A stretch of 64,000 nt of DNA, from assembly GCA_964247055.1 (NCBI GenBank), contig OZ176050.1, positions 15,166,784 through 15,230,783 on the forward strand, given 5' to 3'. A program made the position numbers and the translations under genes. Each line of letters opens with the position of its first letter. The stretch's first letter is position 1. The DNA is from Paragordius varius (lineage: Eukaryota > Nematomorpha). Positions 13,201 to 22,465 of the stretch are shown in pieces. Below the pieces are notes generated by a model. It was not told the origin of the DNA. It did no database searches and was given only the letters and a program-made list of their open reading frames with translations.

Positions 13201-15497
13201 CACAATTTATATTTATCACAATTTGAAGAAGATATTTTAGTAAAATATTTGAGGTGATAAAAATATTAAGAAATTTAGAATACTGAAAGCTGAAAAACTT
13301 GGTTGAAAATTACCAAAATACTTATTGCATTTTCGATTTCAAATACACAATGATAATTACCAATTTTGGGGAGCGGAAATGGTATCTGAAAATATTCTCT
13401 GTAAAAATTTAAAGATTTGACGGCATAATCTAAAGCAAATTTAGCTTGATCGATTTGTTGCCGAGGAACATATACACTGATCTATACAAGGAACAAATAT
13501 GAAATTTATAGTTTATTAATTATAGAAATACATCAATAAATTTTATTTTAATAAAAATATGCATTTAATACTTTTACACCATATCTTGTTTTGGTCACAG
13601 CTTTGAAATCACAAATAACCCAGGCCACCAAATATGTACTCATTAAAGGTGATGGCAAAAAAACATCCCTTTCTATGTTTGCAGAAAAATTTTTAACAGT
13701 CCTGACTTTTGGCATGTTTGAGAGCGATATGAGATTTGAGGGTCTGTCTAAAGTTATCAAAAACACAGCCTTGCGATCTGGTTCATCCATACAAGGGAAG
13801 GCTTGGCGTGCAAAGTTGGGTTCAAATTGGGTAGATAGCAAATAACTGTGATTAAAAACGAAAGTAAGATTATTTTTACAAAAAACTTTAATTTAGCGCC
13901 ACTTCATCAAACCTTTACTGTAGATATTAATGTTTTAAAATTAATCATCAATGCTAACTATCCAGTTTGATGTATATTAATTTTTTATGCTTTATTCTTA
14001 AAGCATAAATTTTTTTATATAACAATAACAATATTGTATATTTTTAAGTATTTTCGTTTACTGAGTGCTCTTATTATAATCGGTATATTGGCTTGAATAT
14101 AATCCTGTCAAAGTACGGCTTATGTTACCATGGTAATTGATTGTCAACTTATATTGGTTGTGTGCCAAAAGTGGAGCGTTGAAATTGAATTTCCTCAAAG
14201 CATGTGTCAAATCGATCCGAACCATTTCAAATACATTGTCCTCATAAACTATGTCTTCAGGAGAAATTAAGATAAACGGAAAAGATTTTTCCGTATTATT
14301 TTTTGATATCGATTCAAGTGTCACACGACTAAAACGTAATCCCTTATTATTGAGCACGATAGTAGAAGTGTTTTGCAAAACAAGGAATGTAAATTCGAGA
14401 CGACCTAAAATCAAAATGGGTTATTATTGTGTTTTTATGGCTAATTCATTAAGACTTAATGAAGTTACTTGTATTAGATGCATATTTAAAATATATATAA
14501 TTACATAGAGGGTGCAAAAAAAAGCATATAAATCATATATGATAGCAAGCTTGGATAGATTAGAATCAAAATGATAAATGCTGTTTAAATACTAGAAAAA
14601 AGTCATGCTATTAACGAAATTATCGCTTTTTATCGGACATTAGGTTGAATGGTGACAATAGAGGAAACCACGTCGTTTAAATATAATTTGTTAATATGTA
14701 CAAAATTAAATTTAGTTAGATTATAGTTACAACACATAGACTTTTTATAGTGGATTTTTTTAAAAGAAACTCATTTTAAATTGCGAGCTAAAATTATATT
14801 GATATTATTTCACTCTATAGTTGGGCAATTCGCAACACAATAGTGTATGGAAATAACATTTTGAATAAACAATTATTTCCTTTTTTCATACACTCCTATG
14901 TTGTAAATTGCCCTTCAATGGTGTAAAATAAGCAACCATTAAAATGCATTCTGTAATATAAATTTTTGGCGCCATCTTGGCTTTGGATTCCGGTTTTTAA
15001 ATCTCCTTAGTAGCTTTTACAAAAGTCTGTCTCGTTATTTAGAAAAAATATTTATATTATCTATATTTTTTATTATTTTTATTCAACGTACCAAAAATTA
15101 AAATGACTTTTTCCAGTATAACCGCATTTATCATTTCATTATTTATTGCTTTTGATTATCGAATGACCTATTATGGATGATTTTAAAAGAATATTTGAGC
15201 ATCATTTTTATCGCACAGTGTTGTTTAGCCCTAACAATTTTTTATTATTGTCACAATATAAATAATTTAAAAATAATAATTTGTGAAACCATTAAATGAA
15301 TGACATCGAGGCAGAGTTGTATTCAAATTAAACCAATTAGGTGAAATCGTTATATTGTACGAAAGCGGTTTAATCGTTCGTGGTAATCGGTAATTGGTAT
15401 CTTCAAAGAATTTCACATGAGTTTTGGAATCATTTGATCCAAATCCAATATTATGGCCAAGAAAACCAGAACCGGATGCTGACCACACAATGGGTAT
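1245..15497 (-). CDS. M1 zinc aminopeptidase (aminopeptidase N-like), 15 exons, both ends incomplete
   Basis: This is a zinc exopeptidase that removes N-terminal residues from peptides; relatives are type II membrane ectoenzymes. Exons in order: 15290-15497, 14062-14404, 13572-13845, 13361-13481, 11100-11254, 9955-10063, 8248-8451, 7803-7892, 7466-7533, 5868-6098, 4518-4744, 4036-4115, 3318-3516, 2758-2878, 1245-1427. All junctions are GT..AG with matching phases, giving 871 codons. The N-terminal beta domain starts at [13 protein letters not shown], followed by [16 protein letters not shown]. The exopeptidase motif is GGTEN (residues 326-330) where the family has GAMEN. The zinc site is HEMAH (362-366) with Glu385 eighteen residues later. 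The tyrosine of ISYNKAA is present. An ERAP1_C-like helical domain follows. The family is usually 900-1,000 residues, so the anchor exon (above 15,497) and the last 100 or so residues (below 1,245) are missing. An intact active site suggests a working enzyme. Confidence 0.93.
2118..2385. mobile_element. TA-flanked MITE, family A, full copy
   Basis: A short non-autonomous element of about 268 bp. It starts CAGTGAAAATTGGAATTATA and ends with the inverse, and the TA dinucleotides at 2116-2117 and 2386-2387 fit a Tc1/mariner-type target duplication. The inner repeat halves read roughly 'AAAGACAAATATT..AAAGACAACCATACT' and its inverse. A solo right end of the same family follows at about 2,421-2,464. 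It sits in an aminopeptidase intron. There is no coding capacity. Confidence 0.75.
6158..6182. repeat. (AT)n microsatellite
   Basis: An uninterrupted AT dinucleotide run in the intron just 5' (on the minus strand) of the aminopeptidase exon 5868-6098. Confidence 0.9.
6717..6821 (+). other. Short coding-like relic in an aminopeptidase intron (sense +)
   Basis: The plus strand reads an open, unusually balanced-composition stretch. It begins [20 protein letters not shown] and continues to [14 protein letters not shown] and a stop at the end. It is less AT-rich than its surroundings and resembles the C-terminal end of a coiled-coil protein. I do not recognise the family, and no start or neighbouring exon is visible. 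It could be a retrocopy fragment, part of a decayed transposon protein or a nested gene's last exon; chance is possible at this length. Confidence 0.25.
6934..7210. mobile_element. Family A MITE, degenerate copy
   Basis: The left end starts CAGTAAAAATGCATATTATA with a weak AAAGACAAAAG-like continuation. The right end reads GTTTTAATGTTTTGTCTATA followed by ATTTTAATTTTT. The order and orientation match the better-preserved family A copies, but both ends have drifted. It is intronic in the aminopeptidase gene. Confidence 0.5.
8760..9080. repeat. Dispersed repeat shared with 38,545-38,850
   Basis: The sequence 'GGTGCTTTTGATTTTGGGGC ... CACTTTTATGGTGA..' here has a diverged counterpart at about 38,555 ('GGTGCTTTTGGTTTTGAACC ... 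ACTTTTGTGGTGA'). Similar fragments appear near 12,780-12,960 and 12,080-12,260. It looks like an old interspersed element. I see no coding sequence or clear ends. Confidence 0.5.
9955..10063 (-). CDS. Aminopeptidase exon: WFGN and third zinc ligand
   Basis: This short exon encodes [20 protein letters not shown] and the following helix. The Glu of KEGF is the third zinc ligand, correctly spaced from the HEXXH in the previous exon. The residue before it is Lys, where the family almost always has Asn (LNEG). The exon starts in phase 0 and ends in phase 1; joined to the next exon it reads FPQWNVFDRF, as expected for the family. Confidence 0.9.
11100..11254 (-). CDS. Aminopeptidase exon: exopeptidase motif and HEXXH
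   Basis: This exon carries the substrate N-terminus-binding motif and the zinc ligands. It reads [17 protein letters not shown] and ends exactly after HEMAHQ. Two positions of the normally strong GAMEN motif are changed, Ala to Gly and Met to Thr, while the key Glu and Asn remain. The donor (GTTAAT) follows the Gln codon directly, and the next exon opens with the expected Trp of WFGN. Confidence 0.9.
12985..13210. repeat. Dispersed repeat, copy 1 (related to 16,480-16,800 and 18,290-18,400)
   Basis: The core 'GATGAAACTTCATACTATTTTCAAGCATGAT' (split here as GATGAAACTTCATACTATTT plus TCAAGCATGAT) recurs in direct or inverted form at about 16,535, 16,715 and 18,300. It lies in the intron upstream of the aminopeptidase exon 13361-13481. 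Confidence 0.5.
14815..14923. mobile_element. Small hairpin element (CTATAGTTGG family), copy 1
   Basis: An imperfect inverted repeat. The left part CTATAGTTGGGCAATTCGCA is answered by TGTAAATTGCCC on the right, around a 'TTCC..TTTTTTCATACACT' middle. The 3' flank (AAAATAAGCAACCATTAAAA) is also shared with copy 2 at 15,611-15,731, so the repeat unit extends beyond the hairpin. It is intronic in the aminopeptidase gene. Confidence 0.6.
15290..15497 (-). CDS. Aminopeptidase exon: start of N-terminal domain
   Basis: This is the most 5' exon I can assign. It begins in phase 0 after an AG at 15498-15499 and ends on the first base of a Gly codon that the next exon completes (FN-G-RLEF). It holds the family entry motif [13 protein letters not shown]. 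The 30 or so residues before it are Ser/Gly-rich and resemble the juxtamembrane stalk of aminopeptidase N. No start codon or membrane anchor is in this exon, so at least one more 5' exon must lie above 15,497. Confidence 0.85.
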
Positions 15498-15610
15498 CTA
15501 TTTATATAAATTAAATATTCTAATTTGAAAGTGGTCAAAATACAGTTGCTTGATTCCAATGTAAAAGTTCAATTAATATCAGTTGTATTTTACTGCCTAC
15601 CTACTACAAA

Positions 15611-15731
15611 CTATAGTTGGTCATACCTCACAGGAAACAGTTTTTTCCTTTTTTACATAATATGTTTATTTAATTCAGTGTTTTGATGTTGTTTCCCCTT
15701 CTCTACTGTGTTGCGAATCGACCAACTATAG
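15611..15731. mobile_element. Small hairpin element (CTATAGTTGG family), copy 2
   Basis: A 121-bp element bounded by exact inverted ends, CTATAGTTGGTC on the left and GACCAACTATAG on the right. It is homologous to 14,815-14,923 and is followed by the same flank (GTGTGAAATAAGCACCCATT). It is probably a non-autonomous DNA transposon, 114 bp upstream of the first assigned aminopeptidase exon. Confidence 0.65.
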
Positions 15732-16299
15732 TGTGAAATAAGCACCCATTAAAATTCATATTGTATTACAATTTATGAAATGTCACACATAGTATATCAG
15801 TAAGCTTTTGTTTTTGGATAATAACATTTAAAATAACAAGCATTTAAATATTTGACGACTTACCATTTGCATTTCAAGAGTGGTTCTTAAACATTTCATG
15901 TTGGTCCTTTGACTTTTTTTTAATTTTTATTTATCCAATCGTAAAATATTCATTTATTGTTTTAACCCATTTTCCATTATTAAGAAGTTTATATCAATAA
16001 CAACTTTTAATCATTCAGAATCCGTATATCTTCATTAATTTTTTTAAATGATTTTGATAATTCATAAGATTTTAACACTTAATTAAAAATATATAAATTT
16101 TCTGGGTTATTATCTACAATTTTTCGTTGAAAACATTTAAACGGTAATATTATTGTAAAATTGGAAAAAAATTAATTTGAAATTAAAAAGTGATTTTTGG
16201 ATAAAATTTGGAATAATTATATATTAAATAAAGAAATTTTAAAAAATAAGAAAATAAAATATGCAAAAATTATGGTTGAATCAAAATTTGAAAATTTTA

Positions 16300-16455
16300 A
16301 GGACCAACTTGAAGTGTTCAATGACCAACTTAAAGTGTTCAACCTCTTGAAATGATCATGGACAAACTTGAAGTGTTTAAACCAAAGTCTTCAAAGACCT
16401 CCTGAAATGTTCATGGACAAACTTGAAGTGTTCAAGGACACTCTTAAAGTGCAGA
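16300..16455. repeat. Imperfect short tandem repeat (CAACTTGAAGTGTTCAA type)
   Basis: The phrase 'GACCAACTTGAAGTGTTCAA' or a close variant occurs about five times with irregular spacing, along with 'CTTGAAATG(A/T)TCATGGAC' variants. Related single phrases occur at about 15,885-15,905 (inverted) and 20,825-20,885. The function is unknown. Confidence 0.6.
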
Positions 16456-16479
16456 TGGAAATTTATACAAAATTTTGAA

Positions 16480-16800
16480 ATCAGCTAAATACATTTTTAA
16501 AAATGCATACTTTCAAAAATTAAAATTTTCGATCTTGTTGAGGCGTACTTCATACCATTTTCAGCAGGATGGAAACGATATAAACGGTTAATTAAGTTAT
16601 ATAAAAATTGTGTTTTCACAAAAATTGGCCAAAGTTTGCAAGCAAACAAACGTTAAAATTAAAATTCTGCACCTATAGTAATTTCAACATCAAGGAATTA
16701 TTTAGAAAAAGGGTAATCAGCGTACCGTTTCCGTCATGCTTCGAAATAGTATGAAGTACGCTTCAACAAAATATCTCAAATATGTATGCAAAAAAATAAG
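16480..16800. mobile_element. Hairpin-type dispersed repeat, copy 2
   Basis: The left half contains 'GGCGTACTTCATACCATTTT..GGATGGAAACG'. The right half contains its approximate inverse, 'CGTTTCCGTCATGC..AGTATGAAGTACGC'. The element is therefore a foldback of about 300 bp with no coding potential. A half copy lies at 18,290-18,400 and a diverged copy at 12,985-13,210. Confidence 0.55.
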
Positions 16801-18878
16801 AATACTTAGGAAAAAAAATTAAGACAAATCATACCTCCCTGTTAATGAGTATAGAAAACGTAAAAACTCTAATTTTTGATAAGAAAATGTTATTTCGAAA
16901 TCATCCATATATAATAACTTTCTTTATAATATAACTTTTTTGTTAATTTTGAATCTTAAGGCACCCCTTATTGCAGAAGCCTTAAGTGAAAGAACCATTA
17001 GTCTGAATCTTATTGTGTGGGGTCCGAGATTTATAGTTTTTCCACTGCGCTAAAGGCTGCAACCCATAATTTTATGTTCAAATAGAGCAGTAAAAAATAT
17101 TAACCAATTAAGAAACCATAAAATGAACCATTTTTTTTTACAAATTATGAGTTTTTTTACAGAGAATATTATATTAAATTCTAAAATAATTATTTTCAAT
17201 AAACTAAAGGAAATTAATACAAAAGTGGGCTCAGTACAGTCGCAGTTCTTTTCTGAAAACCCAGTACTGTACTGCGAAAATAAGCCTATCTGATCACATT
17301 ATAAAAATTTAATCAAATGATAAGTTGTGTAATTTTTAAATTTGAAGTATACTATATATTGCGATTTTGCTATTACTTCTCTTATATTTTTTAGAGACTA
17401 GAGTTATACCTGATGGCAGAGGTTTAGGGATATTAATATTTTTATGAGTAACATTCAATCGATCAAATAAAATTAAAAAATATATTGATAGTTTAAAAAA
17501 TATTGAAGTTCAAAATGTTAGTAGAAAAATATTGACATGCACTTCAAAAAAAATAACCCTATTTTTTTACCTATTTTCTGGTAGTTCAAACTGTTTGTTT
17601 ATATAAACACATAACGGTAATCCCATATTTTTTTGTACTTTAAACTTATTTCACTTGAATGAAATCTATTTACAAATGTTGTGTTTTGGAATTTCCCAGC
17701 TTTGTACCTTAGTTAAATATTTATTGAGTTTTGAAACATTATTTTCCAAAAAATGTGTAATTTATTGAATTTAATTGCGAACTATAATCAGGCCAAATTA
17801 ATTAGCTCTAACTTAGGCCTAGCAAGCGTGACAGATGTTAAATTAAGGCTTTATAAATAATATCTAAGCGAATATTCGCCAATCGTTTTATATTTATTTG
17901 GGAAAGTGCCAATTTTCATATTTATTCTGTATTTATCAACTCTCCTGGTAAAAAGACATTTTTTTGCAAAACCTCTTCTCCACAAATAAATATTTGAGGC
18001 AATTATATAACTATGATGATACAATATATTAATAGTAGTTATGGCATTTCAAGTATAAAAGCAAAAAAATTTATCTCAGCATTATTTTAAATGCGCCACC
18101 ATGTAAAAAACGGCGTAATGCGGCCAAAGTTGTGATGTAAACATAATTAATAATTGGTTTTTTACATGTTCCCAAAATTAAAATTTCAGTTGAGTGCTTT
18201 TATGTAACATTTATTTAAATAGCGGATATTTTAAAAAGGATATGAGGTGAAAAATGTTTAGCATCAATGTATTTAGTAAAATTTGTAATATCTTAAGGCG
18301 ATTTATCGTTTCCATCATCGCTCAAAAAAGTATAAAGTACGTTTCAACATATTTTAATAATTAAACAAACTATGCATTTTTTAAAATATTTTTATGATTG
18401 AAATTTTGCATATTTCATTTATTTCAAACAATTTTTCAAAAATATTGTTTTGCTTTTTATATGCAGTATATAAAGTAAATTGAATAATGCATTTAGCTTT
18501 TAAAAAATTATGTGTAACAAAATGTACGCGTTTGCATTTCAAGAGTCTGTTTTGAGGCTTCGAGGTTCCTGAAAGTTTATTAAACATTTTAGTTCTGATT
18601 TTTCAAGTTTCTTATGTTAACTAAAGGTGTTTATAATTAGATATTCTATTCCAAATCATCAAATACACGTAAACAGCAGTAATAATAAGCTATACATACA
18701 TACAGTTTTTATAATTACTTTATAAAAATGGTTGTTTAAAATGACTAAATTTAGAATTGGTACAAAATTAAATACATTATTTTTAATAGGTTGTTTTATA
18801 AAAATAAATAATAATAATAAAAAGTAATCATATCAAAATAATTGGAGTGAATTCGATTATATTAATAATAAATAATTA

Positions 18879-20790
18879 CAGTCATGTAGACTTTATATTG
18901 TTAAAGATTTACTTTTTTTCGTTAATTGGGTATTAATATTTGGTAAAGAATATAAAAACAAGAGCAATATGGTATTACCATATTATATTCTTTAAAAAAG
19001 TAAAATAAGTGTGGGGGAAGGGCGTCGGAAATATTTAGTAAAAAATGAAAATCTTAAAATATTGTTATAGGGGAATGGTAATATTTTTGTTAATCTTTTA
19101 GCAAATTTTATATGTTGATTTTTTTTAAAAATTTGTTTCGCACTACACATATGAAAGAGGATTGACGTGAGAATTAACATAATTAATTTGATGAATATTT
19201 TGTATGTTAAAATTTAAGAATATTACAGCAATTTATGTCAACATTTGAAATATTGTTGTTACGTATTTAGATGCGGAATTTTGTGGGTTTTTATTTTTAA
19301 TAATTTAATAAATAGTAAAATAGGTATTTTAATATTATTTAGGATTCATAATTAAATTCAATAATTACTATTTTTCAACATGATAAATATCTGTATTAAT
19401 CGAAATCGGTATTATTATTTTTAATAGTTGTTATTCGTAATTAAAATACAGGTTATATATATGTGAAAATTTAATTAGATTATAGATTGGTTTTGTTTTT
19501 ATGTTTTTCATGGTTAATTTTTATGTCTTTACATTTTAATCAGGTAAAAATTTAGGTTTTTAAATTTAGTCAAATTTAATTTTTTTGTTTTTTATTTAAC
19601 ATTGTTAATTGTAATTAATTACTACATATTTTAAACATTTTAATAAATACAGGTGAAAATTGTGGTTTTTAATAAATTTAGTTAAATTGAATTTTTTTGT
19701 TTTTTTATTTAACATTGTTAATTGTAAATTACTACATATTTGGAAATTTTAAAAAATACAGGTGAAAATGGCAGTTTTTAAAATTTAACATTTTTTGTAT
19801 CATTGTTATTTGTTATTAATTAATAAATATTTTGGACTTTTAAAAAAAAAGGTGAAAATTGCGGTTTTTAATAAATTCGTAAAATTTTTAATGTTTTGTT
19901 CAACCTCGCTAATTTATTAATTACTATATATTTTTGATACATTGATATATACAGGTAAAAATTACTATCATTTGAATAAATTAGCAAGGTTGAACAAAAC
20001 ATTAAAAATTTATTAATTTTATTAAAAACCGCAATTTTCACCTGTTTTTTAAATGTCGAAAATATTTGATAATTAATAATACAAAAAAATTAAATTTGAC
20101 TAAATTTAAAAACCGCATTTTTTACCTGATTAAAATGTAAAGACATAAAAATTAACCATGAAAAACATAAAAACAAAACCAATCTTTAATCTAATTAAAT
20201 TTTCACATATATATAACCTGTATTTTAATTACTAATAACAACTATTTAAAATAATAATCCCAATTTCGATTAATACAGGTATTTATCATGTTGAAAAATA
20301 GTAATTATTGAATTTAATTTTGAATCCTAAATAATATTAAAATACCTATTTTACTATTTATTAAATTATTAAAAATAAAAACCCACAAAATTCCGCATCT
20401 AAATACGTAACAACAATATTTCAAATGTTGACATAAATTGCTGTAATATTCTTAAATTTTAACATACAAAATATTCATCAAATTAATTATGTTAATTCTC
20501 ACGTCAATCCTCTTTCATATGTGTAGTGCGAAACAAATTTTTAAAAAAAATCAACATATAAAATTTGCTAAAAGATTAACAAAAATATTACCATTCCCCT
20601 ATAACAATATTTTAAGATTTTCATTTTTTACTAAATATTTCCGACGCCCTTCCCCCACACTTATTTTACTTTTTTAAAGAATATGATATGGTAATACCAT
20701 ATTGCTCTTGTTTTTATATTCTTTACCAAATATTAATACCCAATTAACCAAAAAAAGTAAATCTTTAACAATATAAAGTCTACATGACTG
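18879..20790. mobile_element. 1.9-kb foldback (palindromic) element with near-identical arms
   Basis: A long inverted repeat flanked by TA on both sides (18877-18878 and 20791-20792). It begins CAGTCATGTAGACTTTATA and ends with the exact inverse. The arms meet near 19,940, where GTTCAACCTCGCTAATTTAT faces AAATTAGCAAGGTTGAAC. The arms agree so closely that a 62-residue open frame in each (18,992-19,180 minus and 20,489-20,677 plus) has the same translation. The left arm is longer because an internal unit of about 125 bp, starting ACAGGTGAAAATTG, is repeated roughly four times (about 19,540-19,880) but fewer times on the right. There is no transposase. TA flanks and CAGT ends suggest a Tc1/mariner-type or foldback transposon. 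Partial copies lie at 20,924-21,165 and 60,815-61,490. Confidence 0.85.
19540..19880. repeat. ~125-bp tandem subrepeats inside the foldback element
   Basis: Successive units begin 'CAGGT(G/A)AAAATT..GGTTTTTA', continue with 'ATTTAACATTGTTAATTGTA' and end with an ATTACTACATATTTT-like phrase. There are about four units in the left arm. The mirror units on the right are at about 20,000-20,130. Confidence 0.65.
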
Positions 20791-20923
20791 TAAATGGTTT
20801 AAAATACTTGGCAATAATAAGTTCAGGACCAACATGAAATGTTTAAAGAACTGGTGTTTAACATGAGATGTTAATAGTTCTCTTTAAGATGTTGAAGTAT
20901 TAAACAAATAAATACAGTCATGT

Positions 20924-21165
20924 AGTCTTTATTTTATCAAAAATTTACTTTTTTTTGTTAAATGGGTATAAATATTTGATAAAGAATAGACAAACAAGAG
21001 TTATATGGTATTAATCATATCATATTTATTAAAAGAGAAAAAGAAGTGTGGGGCAAGGGCGTCCAAAATCTTTGGTAAAAAAATGAAAATTAAAATATTG
21101 TTAAAGGGGAATGGTAATATTTGTGTTACTCAAAATTTTATATATTATTTTTTTTGGTAAAATTT
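20924..21165. mobile_element. Partial third copy of the foldback arm
   Basis: It starts TACAGTCATGTAGTC and follows the left arm's outer ~240 bp in the same orientation, including GAATGGTAATATTTGTGTTA, with clear divergence. It ends where homology to another repeat (21,170 onward) begins. It lies about 130 bp beyond the right end of the complete element. Confidence 0.75.
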
Positions 21166-21169
21166 TATT

Positions 21170-21460
21170 TAACGACTCAAATTGGGCTATCTAAATATAC
21201 CCCAGACTAAATATGAGTTAGAATTTTAAAAAACTATGTGAAAGAAACGGTCCCAATTTAATTATGCTTCTTTCCTTATAAAAATTATATAAATATGCCA
21301 AAATTTCTAGATAAATTTTTTTAAAAAAGTTCCATGTGAGGCAAGCGATATATTTTGTATTATTATTCATATTTACCATTTCACACATGTCACGTTGACT
21401 AAATTTTACCTTCTGGTTTTAGCTTAAAAATGAATGTGTTGTATCCAAGTGTTAAACAAA
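21170..21460. repeat. Copy of the subtelomeric ~540-bp repeat
   Basis: It contains ACTCAAATTGGGCTATCTAA, ATACCCCAGACTAAATATGA, CACACATGTCACGTTGACTA and the closing phrase TTGTATCCAAGTGTTAA. All are also present in the tandem copies at 57,955-59,040. It is shorter than those copies, so internally deleted. Confidence 0.7.
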
Positions 21461-21689
21461 ACAAATTAACCTCTTAAAATAATTTTTTTAATAGGATATC
21501 ACAATAAATAACCTTTGGACTTATACATTTTCCTATAATATTTTTATTTGTTTCATTTATTATGCTACACTATATTTCTTTCACTATACATTTGACATTT
21601 CATAATAATTGTTTGATTTAATTTTGGTTGTATTATTATAATAATAATTTTGTTAATGATTTAATTAAAAGTCAGGAACTCAAAATGGA

Positions 21690-21825
21690 ACGGGTTCTAA
21701 ATGTGAAGAACCGGTTCCGGAACCGCTAAATTTTTAAGGAACAAACGCGGTTCTGGTTTCACTTGTTTAGGAACCGACCCAGTCCCGGTTTCACTTTTTT
21801 AAACCGGTTTCAAGCCCTGATAAAA
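21690..21825. mobile_element. Remnant of a GC-richer element with AACCGG motifs (hAT-like end)
   Basis: Repeated 'GAACCGGTTCCGGAACC' and 'AACCGGTTTCAAGCCCTGA' phrases stand out from the AT-rich surroundings. The terminal 'CAAGCCCTGA' resembles the CAGGGCTTG ends of some hAT elements. The left end is not identified. Confidence 0.35.
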
Positions 21826-22465
21826 ACTTTTGTTTTATTTTGAGCTCAATTTTGGATGATACATCATCTAAATAATTGTAAATTTTGATTGAAATTCAAT
21901 TTTATATATTTTAACATTTTTTTAGAGCATTCTTGAATACCGAAAAAAGTGGACATTCTTGGTTTAACAAATATGGATATTCGTATATAAAAATATTTGC
22001 TTTAATTTTATACGTTTTGTCTATAATTTTAATTTTTAAGAAAATATATAGAGGTATAGATAACACAATAGGGTTTTAGTTTTAATTTTAAAATAAAACT
22101 TGCTAATAACTATAATATTGGTTGTAAAAAAATATTAGTGTTCTAAAAAATTAAGGGTATCGGAATCGTTACCTGCTCTAATTGATCTTTGAAAAGGCAC
22201 AAAAAATAGATTGTAAAAAATAACATCAACATATCTCAATATATTATATATGTTTTATTTATTTTTTGTAAGATATAGTTACCCCATTTTTGGGGTTAAT
22301 GATGGATAAAAAACATTAATTAAATATAATGCTTATAACAAATTTTTTTGTAAATAAGTTATGTGAGTAAGAGAGCTGTATTGGAATTATATGAAAAGGA
22401 AAATGTCTTAAAGCATTAGATGTTTTTGATGCTGGTGTACATAGATTATCTTATTATTATGATTT

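Larger units (their letters stand above)
15732..18878. other. Gene-poor stretch upstream of the aminopeptidase
   Basis: No exon could be supported here, although the missing 5' exon of the aminopeptidase (cytosolic tail and membrane anchor) would be expected on the minus strand. Visible content: imperfect ~20-bp repeats of the type CAACTTGAAGTGTTCAA at about 16,300-16,455, the hairpin-like repeat at 16,480-16,800, a related fragment at 18,290-18,400, and long AT-rich tracts. Confidence 0.6.

Noticed and set aside
13591-13845. Plus-strand 84-codon open frame
   Set aside because: It is the shadow of the aminopeptidase exon 13572-13845, which carries family motifs on the minus strand.
17225-17285. 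Small GTACTG-type inverted repeat (CAGTACAGTCGCAG / CAGTACTGTACTGCG)
   Set aside because: It is too short and imperfect to call an element or RNA structure without further copies.
18992-20677. Two identical 62-residue open frames (minus at 18,992-19,180, plus at 20,489-20,677) as genes
   Set aside because: They are mirror images created by the inverted-repeat arms, have no recognisable domain and sit in repeat DNA.
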